Source of the DNA: Myroides fluvii
GTDB lineage: Bacteria > Bacteroidota > Bacteroidia > Flavobacteriales > Flavobacteriaceae
Reading direction: 5' to 3'
NCBI RefSeq assembly: GCF_009792295.1
Contig: NZ_CP039934.1
Span: forward strand, 3,492,501 to 3,556,500
DNA: 64,000 bases
Positions 27,667-35,514 of this stretch are shown in pieces (positions within the stretch are counted from its first letter, which is position 1; every line of letters starts with the position of its first letter). The notes under the pieces are model-generated. The model was not told where the DNA came from. It worked only from the letters and a program-made list of their open reading frames with translations, and made no database searches. A program made the translations under genes and the position numbers.

Positions 27667-28659
27667 ATGATTGAAACAGCTATATCAATAACAATAAATC
27701 GTAAATCAGATATTGAAGTAATACAAGATAAAATTATTGAACAGAAATTTCAATTCCCGATATATATTCGAGAATATGACTCTAATTTTCAGCTTGATTT
27801 TACAAGTGACTATGAAGAATGGGAACTAGATTCTAAAATACTAGACTGTTTCCCGGGCTATGAATACATAACAGATATTGAAAATGGCAAAAAAGAGATT
27901 AGAATCGAAATCTCAAGATATCAGTCTGAGTATTCTCCAAATGTTTATGGAAAAGCTATAGAAAATCCTTTAAATGAGACTAAATATCTTGTAAAAAAAT
28001 CATCCTTAAAAACTAAAAAATTCAATCCTATTATTAAGGTCTTATTTGAAAATCAAGAACATTATTATTATATAAATATTACTCAAAGCTTTAATGAAAA
28101 CACTAAAGAACAAGGGTTTGTATTAATAGATAACTTCAAAACAAAGAATGAAGATAATACTACTAAAATTTTACAAGATAGATTATACAAATCACCTCTA
28201 GAAGCCTTTCTTTTTGGATACAGTAAAGTTTCTGAATTAGTAAATAATGATTTTTCAAATTTTCAAAATAACAAAAAAGCAGCTATCAAAGAAGAACAAA
28301 AAGCACCAAGAAAAATCATAAGAGATTTCATCAATTCTTGTAATAAATCTAAAATAGATGATGTTATAAAAAACCTTGATGCAAATATCATTTTTTTACA
28401 ATACACAAATCAATTAGTAAAAAATAATATTATCAATATTTCTGAATTTATAAAATATCTAAATTCTTCACATCAACAATTACTTGGAAAAGATTTTAAA
28501 ATAAGATCCTCTTGGGATATGAATTTACCCTCTGTGAGTATTGGAATAAAATACTATCCCAAATCAGATAATATGGAAATACAATCAAAACAAAAATATG
28601 AACAGATAACATTTAATTTTGAGAATAATAAGATTATAAGCATTATACATGATATCTAA
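27667..28659 (+). CDS. Unknown protein, first gene of a three-gene cluster
   Basis: 330 residues, no family recognised. The N-terminal half is rich in beta-like stretches (FPIYIREYDSNFQLDFTSDYEEWELD) and charged. The C-terminal 110 residues (FLQYTNQLVKNNIINISEFIKYL ... YEQITFNFENNKIISIIHDI) resemble the order of elements in NTF2/SnoaL-like domains, but only weakly. It is 50 bp upstream of a PD-(D/E)XK protein gene and is likely in the same operon. The AT content matches the rest of the island cargo. Confidence 0.65.
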   Translation: MIETAISITINRKSDIEVIQDKIIEQKFQFPIYIREYDSNFQLDFTSDYEEWELDSKILDCFPGYEYITDIENGKKEIRIEISRYQSEYSPNVYGKAIENPLNETKYLVKKSSLKTKKFNPIIKVLFENQEHYYYINITQSFNENTKEQGFVLIDNFKTKNEDNTTKILQDRLYKSPLEAFLFGYSKVSELVNNDFSNFQNNKKAAIKEEQKAPRKIIRDFINSCNKSKIDDVIKNLDANIIFLQYTNQLVKNNIINISEFIKYLNSSHQQLLGKDFKIRSSWDMNLPSVSIGIKYYPKSDNMEIQSKQKYEQITFNFENNKIISIIHDI

Positions 28660-28709
28660 TTTAATTGAATCTTTCACTCAAAAAACACTTAACTAAATTA
28701 CAATATATA

Positions 28710-29747
28710 ATGTACAATAATCTATATAAGCTTTTCAAACGAGATGATTCTCAAGAAAAGAAGAACAAAACATTACTTGAAGATTTTAACACAGAATCCT
28801 TTGTTGGATTACTAAAAGGAAACGAAGATTTAAAAACTGCCTTCCTCTATACCTTTTTAAAGCTTTCAAATGACAAGTATAGTATAAACACTCAAATAAG
28901 TAAAAATATTAGCAATACACATCAAGAATATTCTGATTGTAGAATTGATATAGTATTAGAAGGTAAAGACAATATTGTTTTTATTGAATGCAAAGTAAAT
29001 TCACAAGAAGGATATAAACAACTTGAGAGATATCAAGTAGCCTTAGAAACACATTATCCAAATAAAACTAAGACATTACTTTATATCACTAAAAACTATG
29101 ACCCTAAGAACATCCTTAATTACAATTTCAAACAATATAGATGGTATGAGATTGCAGATTTTTTAATTCATTATACAACACGTAATTATTACATAAATGA
29201 GTATATATTATTTCTAAAAGAACAGAAAATGACACAAGACACAAAACTATTACTCGAAAATATTAATGCTCTAAAGGTTTTACAAAAAACAGTAGAGATT
29301 GGTTTAACATATATTGAAAACTCTAAACAAGATTTTGAAACAAGATTTGGTAAGACAAAAGGAAATAGTAATCAAAATTGGGGAGAAATTAAACGGTCTA
29401 ATCGTTTTTGTAATCTAACAGAGAACATACTAAAAGGTGATGGTTATTCAGAAATGCTGTATTCTATCGAATTTGAAACAGTTGAATTGAGTACACATTT
29501 ATTTATTGAAAGAAATCATAGTTTATACAAGCAATTTATAAACATAGAGTATCCAAAAGAACTCACACTAATAGAAATAGATACAGGAGCTTCACTATAT
29601 ATAAAAGACCAATTAGATAGTTACTTAGAAAAAGATGATAGTATTACATTGATTAAAGAATGGTATCTAAAATCATTTGATTTGTTTAAAAACTACTTAG
29701 ACAAGAGTAACATAAGTATACTAAACGAACTTGACAATAAATCCTAG
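28710..29747 (+). CDS. PD-(D/E)XK nuclease-superfamily protein
   Basis: The ATG at 28710 is preferred over 28665 because the preceding residues are not domain-like; about 345 residues. Residues 70-130 hold the nuclease core: SDCRIDIVLEGKDNIVFIECKVNSQEGYKQLERYQVAL, with Asp in RIDIVLEG and Glu-Cys-Lys, as in the PDDEXK_4-like group. The C-terminal 150 residues are unrecognised (GNSNQNWGEIKRSNRFCNL). It stands between an unknown gene and a DUF4365-like gene, with an 8-bp gap to the latter. A defence or DNA-restriction function is plausible but inferred. Confidence 0.8.
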   Translation: MYNNLYKLFKRDDSQEKKNKTLLEDFNTESFVGLLKGNEDLKTAFLYTFLKLSNDKYSINTQISKNISNTHQEYSDCRIDIVLEGKDNIVFIECKVNSQEGYKQLERYQVALETHYPNKTKTLLYITKNYDPKNILNYNFKQYRWYEIADFLIHYTTRNYYINEYILFLKEQKMTQDTKLLLENINALKVLQKTVEIGLTYIENSKQDFETRFGKTKGNSNQNWGEIKRSNRFCNLTENILKGDGYSEMLYSIEFETVELSTHLFIERNHSLYKQFINIEYPKELTLIEIDTGASLYIKDQLDSYLEKDDSITLIKEWYLKSFDLFKNYLDKSNISILNELDNKS

Positions 29748-29754
29748 TCTTAAA

Positions 29755-31710
29755 ATGGAACATGATATTAATAATAGGAATTTACCTAATGATTCAAGAA
29801 ATATACAATTAGAAATAAAGTCTAAAAACTACTTTCGCCTTTTATTTGATCCTCACAGATTTGTAGTTAAAGAAGAAACTATTGATAATGGAATTGATTT
29901 CAGACTTGAACTTAAGGCTAATAGTAAAATAACAGGTTTTGGATTAAATTTTCAACTCAAGAGTACAGAAAACACTAAGCAAAATATTGATGGATCTTAC
30001 AGTAAAAGTATCAAAACAAGTAATATTGAATATCTTTTAAATAATGGACAACCTGGGTTCTATGGCTTCTACATTAACCAGGAGAATGCAATTTATTTTG
30101 TAACATTAAAAGAAGTAATACATTATCTAACAAATAGTAATCCTAAGTGGCAAGAGCAAGCTAACCATACTATTAAGTTTAAAAACAAATTGGATAGCAA
30201 TTCTATAGATGAAATATATAGAATTGTTTTTTCTGATGGTATTTCATTGAGAAAAACAAATGCTTTACTTGCTGAAAATTTCGGAGCAATTAAAAAAAAT
30301 GATGTTATCCTTACTGATTTCAATTACAATGTCATTTCTGAATCAGAAATTGTTTCTTGCATTGAAGAAATTGGCATTCTTTTAATTGACCAATGCAAAT
30401 GGGATACTATTATTTCTTTACACCAAAAAACAAGACATTTAAACGATAGATCCGCCATATATAACCTTGTTGTTGGCGTATCTTACTACTATTCAGGAGA
30501 GTTTTTAAAATCAATAGACTTTCTTAAACAAGCAAATAGAAAAATCAATCTGTTAGAACCTACTCTAAAAGAATACTTGCTTTTTATGTATTTAAACCTC
30601 CAAAAAACCTTAAATTTTATTACTACTACTCAATATGAAGATATAGCAAACTCCTTTACAAAGGATGGAACAATATATCTCCACCAACAATTGGATGAAA
30701 TAAAATTGTTAAGGAGTGAAATGTATACATCTGGTAATATTTCTATAAAATTTGAAAAAGCGATTCATAAACTTATTAACAATCCAAGAGCTACAAATTA
30801 TATTAAAAACCTAGCTAAAATAGAACTACTTGATTATACATCAGAACAATTTATTTCTAGCTTAATTACAATATTAGTTCAAAATCAAGTAGAATATGCA
30901 GAACAGCAGTTTGGTGAAATTAGTAAACAATATGAAGAGCTTTGCCATCAGACAAAACAAGGTAATTCAAACTTTGCGTATCACATATGTACTATAAAAT
31001 ACTGTCGTTTCATTATACACTTTGATTGCCTAGTACGCAGAATCACAAACTTAAAGCTTCCTGATACATTTTTATCAAATGTCTTAAACAATGTGAATGA
31101 TATATTATCTTACTTTAAATCAATAAAACACACTGAAAATGTATTATTTACACTAACTGTTTTACTTGAGTACTATCAAAATATAGAAAATCAAGAAAAG
31201 ATATTAGAAGTTTTAAATCTTCTTGACACCTACATAGAACAATATGATAATTATGATTTTAATAAAAAAATTAATTACACTAAAGAAGAAGGAACCTTTG
31301 TTGAATGGATCATTAAAGAAAAAGAGAAAATTGATGATAGCACAAATAAGATATTAGTAATGCAAAAAGAGCTTAAGGAACTGGAACAAGAAGAAGAAAA
31401 ATCACAACACTCTTTTAATAGTGCTTATTTCACGATTCATTTATTTCCTATGGGCAATTTTCAATTTAATCCTAAAGAAATTGATTTACTATTTAAAATA
31501 TTAAAAATTAATGACATCAATTTAATAGATCACGTAAAATATATGTTTAAGTCTTCTATTATACCCGTAATTAATTGTTATCCAGATGAAATTACAGAAG
31601 AAGGTTTTGCAAATGGCAATGAGGAATATAAGGGAGATAAAAACTTTATTAATATTTATAATATAAGAAAACAATTATTTGAACATAAAATACATAAAGT
31701 GAAGATATAA
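29755..31710 (+). CDS. DUF4365-like nuclease-fold protein with helical repeat tail
   Basis: About 651 residues; ATG at 29755 chosen, since the frame upstream to 29731 has only a TTG start. Residues 30-150 fit DUF4365: DNGIDFRLELKANSK ... GFGLNFQLKST ... YLLNNGQPGFYGFYI, a PD-(D/E)XK-related fold with Gln in place of the second acidic residue (FQLKS). The rest is helical and TPR-like (VVGVSYYYSGEFLKSIDFLKQANR), probably a binding scaffold. DUF4365 domains often occur in defence loci. It is the last gene before the right end of the island. Confidence 0.78.
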   Translation: MEHDINNRNLPNDSRNIQLEIKSKNYFRLLFDPHRFVVKEETIDNGIDFRLELKANSKITGFGLNFQLKSTENTKQNIDGSYSKSIKTSNIEYLLNNGQPGFYGFYINQENAIYFVTLKEVIHYLTNSNPKWQEQANHTIKFKNKLDSNSIDEIYRIVFSDGISLRKTNALLAENFGAIKKNDVILTDFNYNVISESEIVSCIEEIGILLIDQCKWDTIISLHQKTRHLNDRSAIYNLVVGVSYYYSGEFLKSIDFLKQANRKINLLEPTLKEYLLFMYLNLQKTLNFITTTQYEDIANSFTKDGTIYLHQQLDEIKLLRSEMYTSGNISIKFEKAIHKLINNPRATNYIKNLAKIELLDYTSEQFISSLITILVQNQVEYAEQQFGEISKQYEELCHQTKQGNSNFAYHICTIKYCRFIIHFDCLVRRITNLKLPDTFLSNVLNNVNDILSYFKSIKHTENVLFTLTVLLEYYQNIENQEKILEVLNLLDTYIEQYDNYDFNKKINYTKEEGTFVEWIIKEKEKIDDSTNKILVMQKELKELEQEEEKSQHSFNSAYFTIHLFPMGNFQFNPKEIDLLFKILKINDINLIDHVKYMFKSSIIPVINCYPDEITEEGFANGNEEYKGDKNFINIYNIRKQLFEHKIHKVKI

Positions 31711-32066
31711 GAATCAATTACCTAAACATTCATAGTAAAAAAATATTTTGTAATAGACAAAAGTCTATTTATTTCAATCTAAAAACACATAATTAAAGCT
31801 AAATATACACCCCGACAACACAATAATACCATAACAAGCATGTCATTTCACAACAAAATACATCAAATTAAATTAGTTAACTAATAATATAAAATAAACA
31901 CAACAAAACACCAAAAAACAAAACAAAAACAAACAAAGGCTAAACCTAATATTTTTTCTAAAATATTCGCTTCCATCAATCAAAAAAACAGGTTATTATT
32001 TAACTTTTTAGTACTTTTTTAATACATTTAAAATCATTATATTTGATTTTAACCTAATTTACTAAG
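31711..32066. other. AT-rich non-coding end of the island
   Basis: I see no gene in this 356-bp stretch, which is extremely A/T-rich with runs of ACAAAACA-type sequence. It separates the last cargo gene from the right-end repeats. Confidence 0.6.
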
Positions 32067-32083
32067 GTGAGCTATTAGGTGAG
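32067..32083. repeat. Arm-type repeat, right end of island
   Basis: GTGAGCTATTAGGTGAG is identical to 7398-7414 at the left end. It lies 53 bp inside the right attachment site. The pairing of this motif with both island ends supports a role in recombination complex assembly. Confidence 0.6.
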
Positions 32084-32136
32084 TTGGTTTTTTACAAACA
32101 ATACAATAGATTGATTTAAAGATATTTACGAGGAGT

Positions 32137-32159
32137 GGTTCGAATCCTGCCACCCCGAC
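32137..32159 (+). other. attR: Right attachment site
   Basis: An exact 23-bp copy of the tRNA-Pro 3' end (7273-7295). Only T-arm and acceptor sequence is present, with no anticodon arm, so it is a site and not a gene. It is followed at once by the chromosomal terminator at 32162 that would originally have followed tRNA-Pro. Confidence 0.85.
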
Positions 32160-32541
32160 AAAAAGAAAGCTCTAACGAAAGTTAGGGCTTTTTTTATATC
32201 CAGATTGAATCAAGTTCTACTTGAATTCAAATCGGATATAAAAAAGGCATACGAGCGCAGCGAAGCTTTCATTTGGTACAACTCTCCTTTTTAGAGGAAC
32301 ACCGACTGAAGGGAGGTAATCCTGCCACCCCGACAAAAGGAAAGCTCTAACGAAAGTTAGGGCTTTTTTTATATCCAGATTGAATCAAGTTCTACTTGAA
32401 TTCAAATCGGATATAAAAAAGGCATACGAGCGCAGCGAAGCTTTCATTTGGTACAACTCTCCTTTTTAGAGGAACACCGACTGAAGGGAGGTAATCTGCC
32501 ACCCCGACAAAAGGAAAGCTCTAACGAAAGTTAGGGCTTTT
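32145..32541 (+). repeat. 176-bp tandem repeat, about 2.2 copies, with tRNA-Pro 3' fragments
   Basis: Units start at 32145, 32321 and 32495. Each begins with TCCTGCCACCCCGACA (the third has lost one C), the last bases of tRNA-Pro, followed by a hairpin terminator (GCTCTAAC gaaa GTTAGGGC and a T-run). The first two also share about 130 bp of further sequence. The third unit diverges after its terminator. The copies are nearly identical, so the duplication is recent. The terminators face away from tRNA-Pro and would have ended its transcript before island integration. Confidence 0.85.
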
Positions 32542-32778
32542 TTTGTGGTTGAAATTATCAAGTTTTACTTACTTTAGCAAAAAACAAATAACATCAGAAC
32601 TTTTATTTACATATTCATTGTCCTTATTGGACTGATCAGTGGTTGTCATGCACAAAACAAATCCCATGAATCACTTGAGATAGAATTTCAAACTATCGAA
32701 TCCATTGCTACTAAAAGTGAATTATATCAACAACTACAGAAGATAGAAGCACAGCCCAAAACACCCCATGCAAAGGAA

Positions 32779-34296
32779 TTGAAAATTGGCTACACCATTC
32801 GATTAGCAGCCCTCTACGCACGAGAATCAGATGCTCTAAATGATAAAAGTACCAGCTTGTACAATCAGGCAATTCAATGGGTAGAACATGATAGCGATCT
32901 TGCATTCCAAACATGGGTGTATTCTAAAACGGGGTTTTATTACTATATCTACAACCAGTATACAGAAGCCTATCCGTATTTTACCAAATCGGCTCAGGCT
33001 TTGAATCAACTTTCAAACGCTGATTTATTTAGAGGAAATGAAGTTTTGAAGGAGAATGCTTACTTTTTTCAGACCATAACAGAATACGATACGAGTATTG
33101 ATTTTCTCACAAGAGCGTTAAATATAATCCCTAAAAATTCAAAAGAATATCCAACGCTTCTCAATGCACTAGGTGCTAATTACTTCAATAAAAAAGATTT
33201 TATTACGGCAGAAAAGTACTTTATACGCACCAAAGAAAGCGCCATTACAGCCCAAGATAGCATTCGCTATGCTAAAGCTATTGGCGATTTAGCTCGAATT
33301 GAAATTACGCGAAGTAATTGGAAAAAGGCTGAACAACTCTTATTAGAAGATATTGCTATTTCTGCTCGTATTGGCGAATTTAGAAATGAAATGTACGCTC
33401 AATTGCAATTGAGTAAAATGTATTTTAAGCAAGGATTATTGGCTGAAGCCAAACAAACCCTACTTGAAGTCAAAACTTATGCCGATAGCAAGAGCTATTT
33501 AAAAATTTACGCAAAAGAAAGTACCGATTTACTTTTGCAAATAGCTATAGTTCAAAAGAATGAACAGGAAGAGCTTACATTGAGAAGAGAATTAGACCGT
33601 TTAAATTTACAAGTAAAAACAGAAGATAAAAGCATTATTGACAAAGTAGCGCTCAACTATCAAAAGAAAAACATCGAATGGGAATTGAGTTTGCAACAGA
33701 TTAAACTTGAGCAAGTACAAGTGTTACAGAGAACCTGGTTCTTTATCAGTTTCTTACTTTCTATTATTGTTATTCTTATCTATATTCTATACAAACGCCG
33801 CATTAAATTAAATGATGTGAAATTTCAAAATAAACTACTGGGTTTTCAAAATGACAAAATGCAAATGGAAGCTAAGTTGACAGATGCACATAACTCCTTG
33901 GATTCCTTTTATACCTACCTAGATAGTAAGAATGACCAGGTTAAACAGTTAGAAAGAGAAATTTCACTAATTAAAAATAAAGAACAAAAGATTTCATTAG
34001 AGGCTTTATTAACGTCGCACTTGATGACGGATGATAATTGGGCCTTTTTTAAACAAGCATTCCGAGAAGAACAAACAACCTATTACCAACAGTTACTCAC
34101 TCGTTTTCCCAATTTAACCGAATCCAATTTGCGCATTATTTTATTGCAAAAATTGGGGTTAAACAACCAGGAAATGGCACAAATTATCGGAATTACTCCT
34201 GACGCTGTGAAAAAGGCCAAGCAGCGTTTGCGAAAGAAATACAGTAAAAACGAAGAGGATATCTTCGAATTTTCTCTATTCTTAGGTGATGATTAA
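32779..34296 (+). CDS. TPR-containing membrane regulator with C-terminal HTH
   Basis: 505 residues from a TTG start, but the frame stays open upstream to 32578. It there encodes a lipoprotein-type signal (RTFIYIFIVLIGLISGC, lipobox Cys) that starts with ATC at 32593 instead of ATG. Residues 1-280 are TPR-like repeats, one membrane segment follows (TWFFISFLLSIIVILIYIL), then a coiled coil and a LuxR/GerE-like HTH (TESNLRIILLQKLGLNNQEMAQIIGITPDAVKKAKQRLRKKY). This layout (lipoprotein/TPR/TM/HTH) is common in Bacteroidota and signals from the periplasm to DNA. Target genes are unknown. The missing ATG may mean a rare start or a disabled gene. Confidence 0.8.
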   Translation: MKIGYTIRLAALYARESDALNDKSTSLYNQAIQWVEHDSDLAFQTWVYSKTGFYYYIYNQYTEAYPYFTKSAQALNQLSNADLFRGNEVLKENAYFFQTITEYDTSIDFLTRALNIIPKNSKEYPTLLNALGANYFNKKDFITAEKYFIRTKESAITAQDSIRYAKAIGDLARIEITRSNWKKAEQLLLEDIAISARIGEFRNEMYAQLQLSKMYFKQGLLAEAKQTLLEVKTYADSKSYLKIYAKESTDLLLQIAIVQKNEQEELTLRRELDRLNLQVKTEDKSIIDKVALNYQKKNIEWELSLQQIKLEQVQVLQRTWFFISFLLSIIVILIYILYKRRIKLNDVKFQNKLLGFQNDKMQMEAKLTDAHNSLDSFYTYLDSKNDQVKQLEREISLIKNKEQKISLEALLTSHLMTDDNWAFFKQAFREEQTTYYQQLLTRFPNLTESNLRIILLQKLGLNNQEMAQIIGITPDAVKKAKQRLRKKYSKNEEDIFEFSLFLGDD

Positions 34297-34418
34297 ACGT
34301 TGACTTTCAACGCAAACACCATCACCTATCCTTCTAGTTATCACCTTCTTGTAAACAAGAAACTTGTCTTTTTATTATATTCCGCTTTAATCAGGCTTAT
34401 GAAATTCAATTTCCCTTA

Positions 34419-35327
34419 TTAATACCTCCAAGCCAAAATTCTGCTTATTTTATTCCCTTGTTCCATTGCAATAATGCGTACTTCGGCCGCCTCGGATCGC
34501 TTTAACAACGATTGTAAGGGTTTGAGGTTGTCTTTATTTGACACCAATGTTGTAAACCAAACCGCTTGTCTTTTGAAGTGTTTACTCTCGTAAATATAGT
34601 TTGTGATGAAGGCTTTCTCTCCTCCTTCACACCATAATTCATTGTTCTGACCACTGAAATTTTGTACGGGTTTTCCGACTACTTCTTTTCCTAAATTTCT
34701 CAACTTTTGTGTGGTTTTGGCCAATACTTCTTCTCGAGAAGAAAAGAAAGGGGGATTGCAGATAACGACATCAAAATACTCTTTTTCTCCTATGATGTTT
34801 TTCAAGATATTTCGCTTGCTCTTCTGTTGGCGAATTTCAATATTTTGCTTCAGGTGAGGATTATTTTCCACAATGTGACTTGCTGTTTTCATTGACACTA
34901 CATCCACTTCAGAACCCACAAATTCCCATCCATATTCAGCTATACCGATAATGGGATAAATTACATTGGCTCCGATTCCCAAATCCAATACTTTTACCCC
35001 TCTTCCCGTTGGTATTTTACCGCCATTTCCTTCGGCAAGTAAATCGGCTATATAGTGAATATAATCTGCACGCCCAGGAATGGGCGGACAAAGATTTGTT
35101 TTAGGCATCTCCCAAAACGTAATCTTATATTCTTTCATCAAAATAGCTTTGTTGAGTAATACCACTGCCTCAGGAAGTGCGAAATCAATCGTATCTACAC
35201 CAGATGGATTCTTGCTAATGAAAGATGCTAATTCAGGAACTGCCAATTTCAATTGATCGAAATCGTATAAACCTCGATGTTTATTGCGTTCATGTAGTTT
35301 TTTCTTGATTTGCTTCTCTTCTTTCAT
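34419..35327 (-). CDS. rlmF: 23S rRNA (adenine(1618)-N(6))-methyltransferase
   Basis: 302 residues. The N-terminus KKKLHERNKHRGLYDFDQL and PPIPGRADYIHYIADLL are the RlmF hallmark, followed by the SAM-binding VLDLGIGANVIYPIIG and the N6-adenine catalytic motif VICNPPFF. The enzyme methylates A1618 of 23S rRNA on a ribosome-assembly intermediate. It is monocistronic and convergent with the TPR regulator gene. Confidence 0.93.
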   Translation of the reverse strand: MKEEKQIKKKLHERNKHRGLYDFDQLKLAVPELASFISKNPSGVDTIDFALPEAVVLLNKAILMKEYKITFWEMPKTNLCPPIPGRADYIHYIADLLAEGNGGKIPTGRGVKVLDLGIGANVIYPIIGIAEYGWEFVGSEVDVVSMKTASHIVENNPHLKQNIEIRQQKSKRNILKNIIGEKEYFDVVICNPPFFSSREEVLAKTTQKLRNLGKEVVGKPVQNFSGQNNELWCEGGEKAFITNYIYESKHFKRQAVWFTTLVSNKDNLKPLQSLLKRSEAAEVRIIAMEQGNKISRILAWRY

Positions 35328-35514
35328 TATCTAAATCTTTTATGCAAAATTAGACTATTTCCATGGTTTTCCTATGGTCTAACCTATTTTAATTACCGCT
35401 GGGCTACTCGGTGAATTCACTGCAATTCGGCTATAAAAACAACCGCTGATAAAATTTGTTAAAATGATACAGATTATGTAGTAAAACTTTCCTAACTTTA
35501 CCTAGTTCCATCTA

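Larger units (their letters stand above)
7273..32159. mobile_element. Integrated genomic island in tRNA-Pro with defence cargo
   Basis: A 23-bp stretch from the T-arm to just past the discriminator base of tRNA-Pro (7273-7295) recurs exactly at 32137-32159, with no tRNA gene attached. A tyrosine integrase gene and a HTH excisionase-like gene lie directly inside the left boundary, and a shared 17-bp repeat occurs near both ends. This is the classic layout of a tRNA-targeted integrative element. The 24.9-kb body is AT-rich and almost all cargo looks defence related. No complete conjugation genes are present, so it is a non-conjugative or decayed island. The integrase is frameshifted, so excision would need an enzyme in trans. 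Confidence 0.9.

Noticed and set aside
32137..32335. Extra tRNA-Pro genes
   Set aside because: Only the T-arm and 3' acceptor part are present; anticodon and D-arms are missing.
32145..32541. Repeat array as a CRISPR
   Set aside because: Units are 176 bp, tandem and nearly identical, with tRNA ends and terminators; no spacers and no cas genes.
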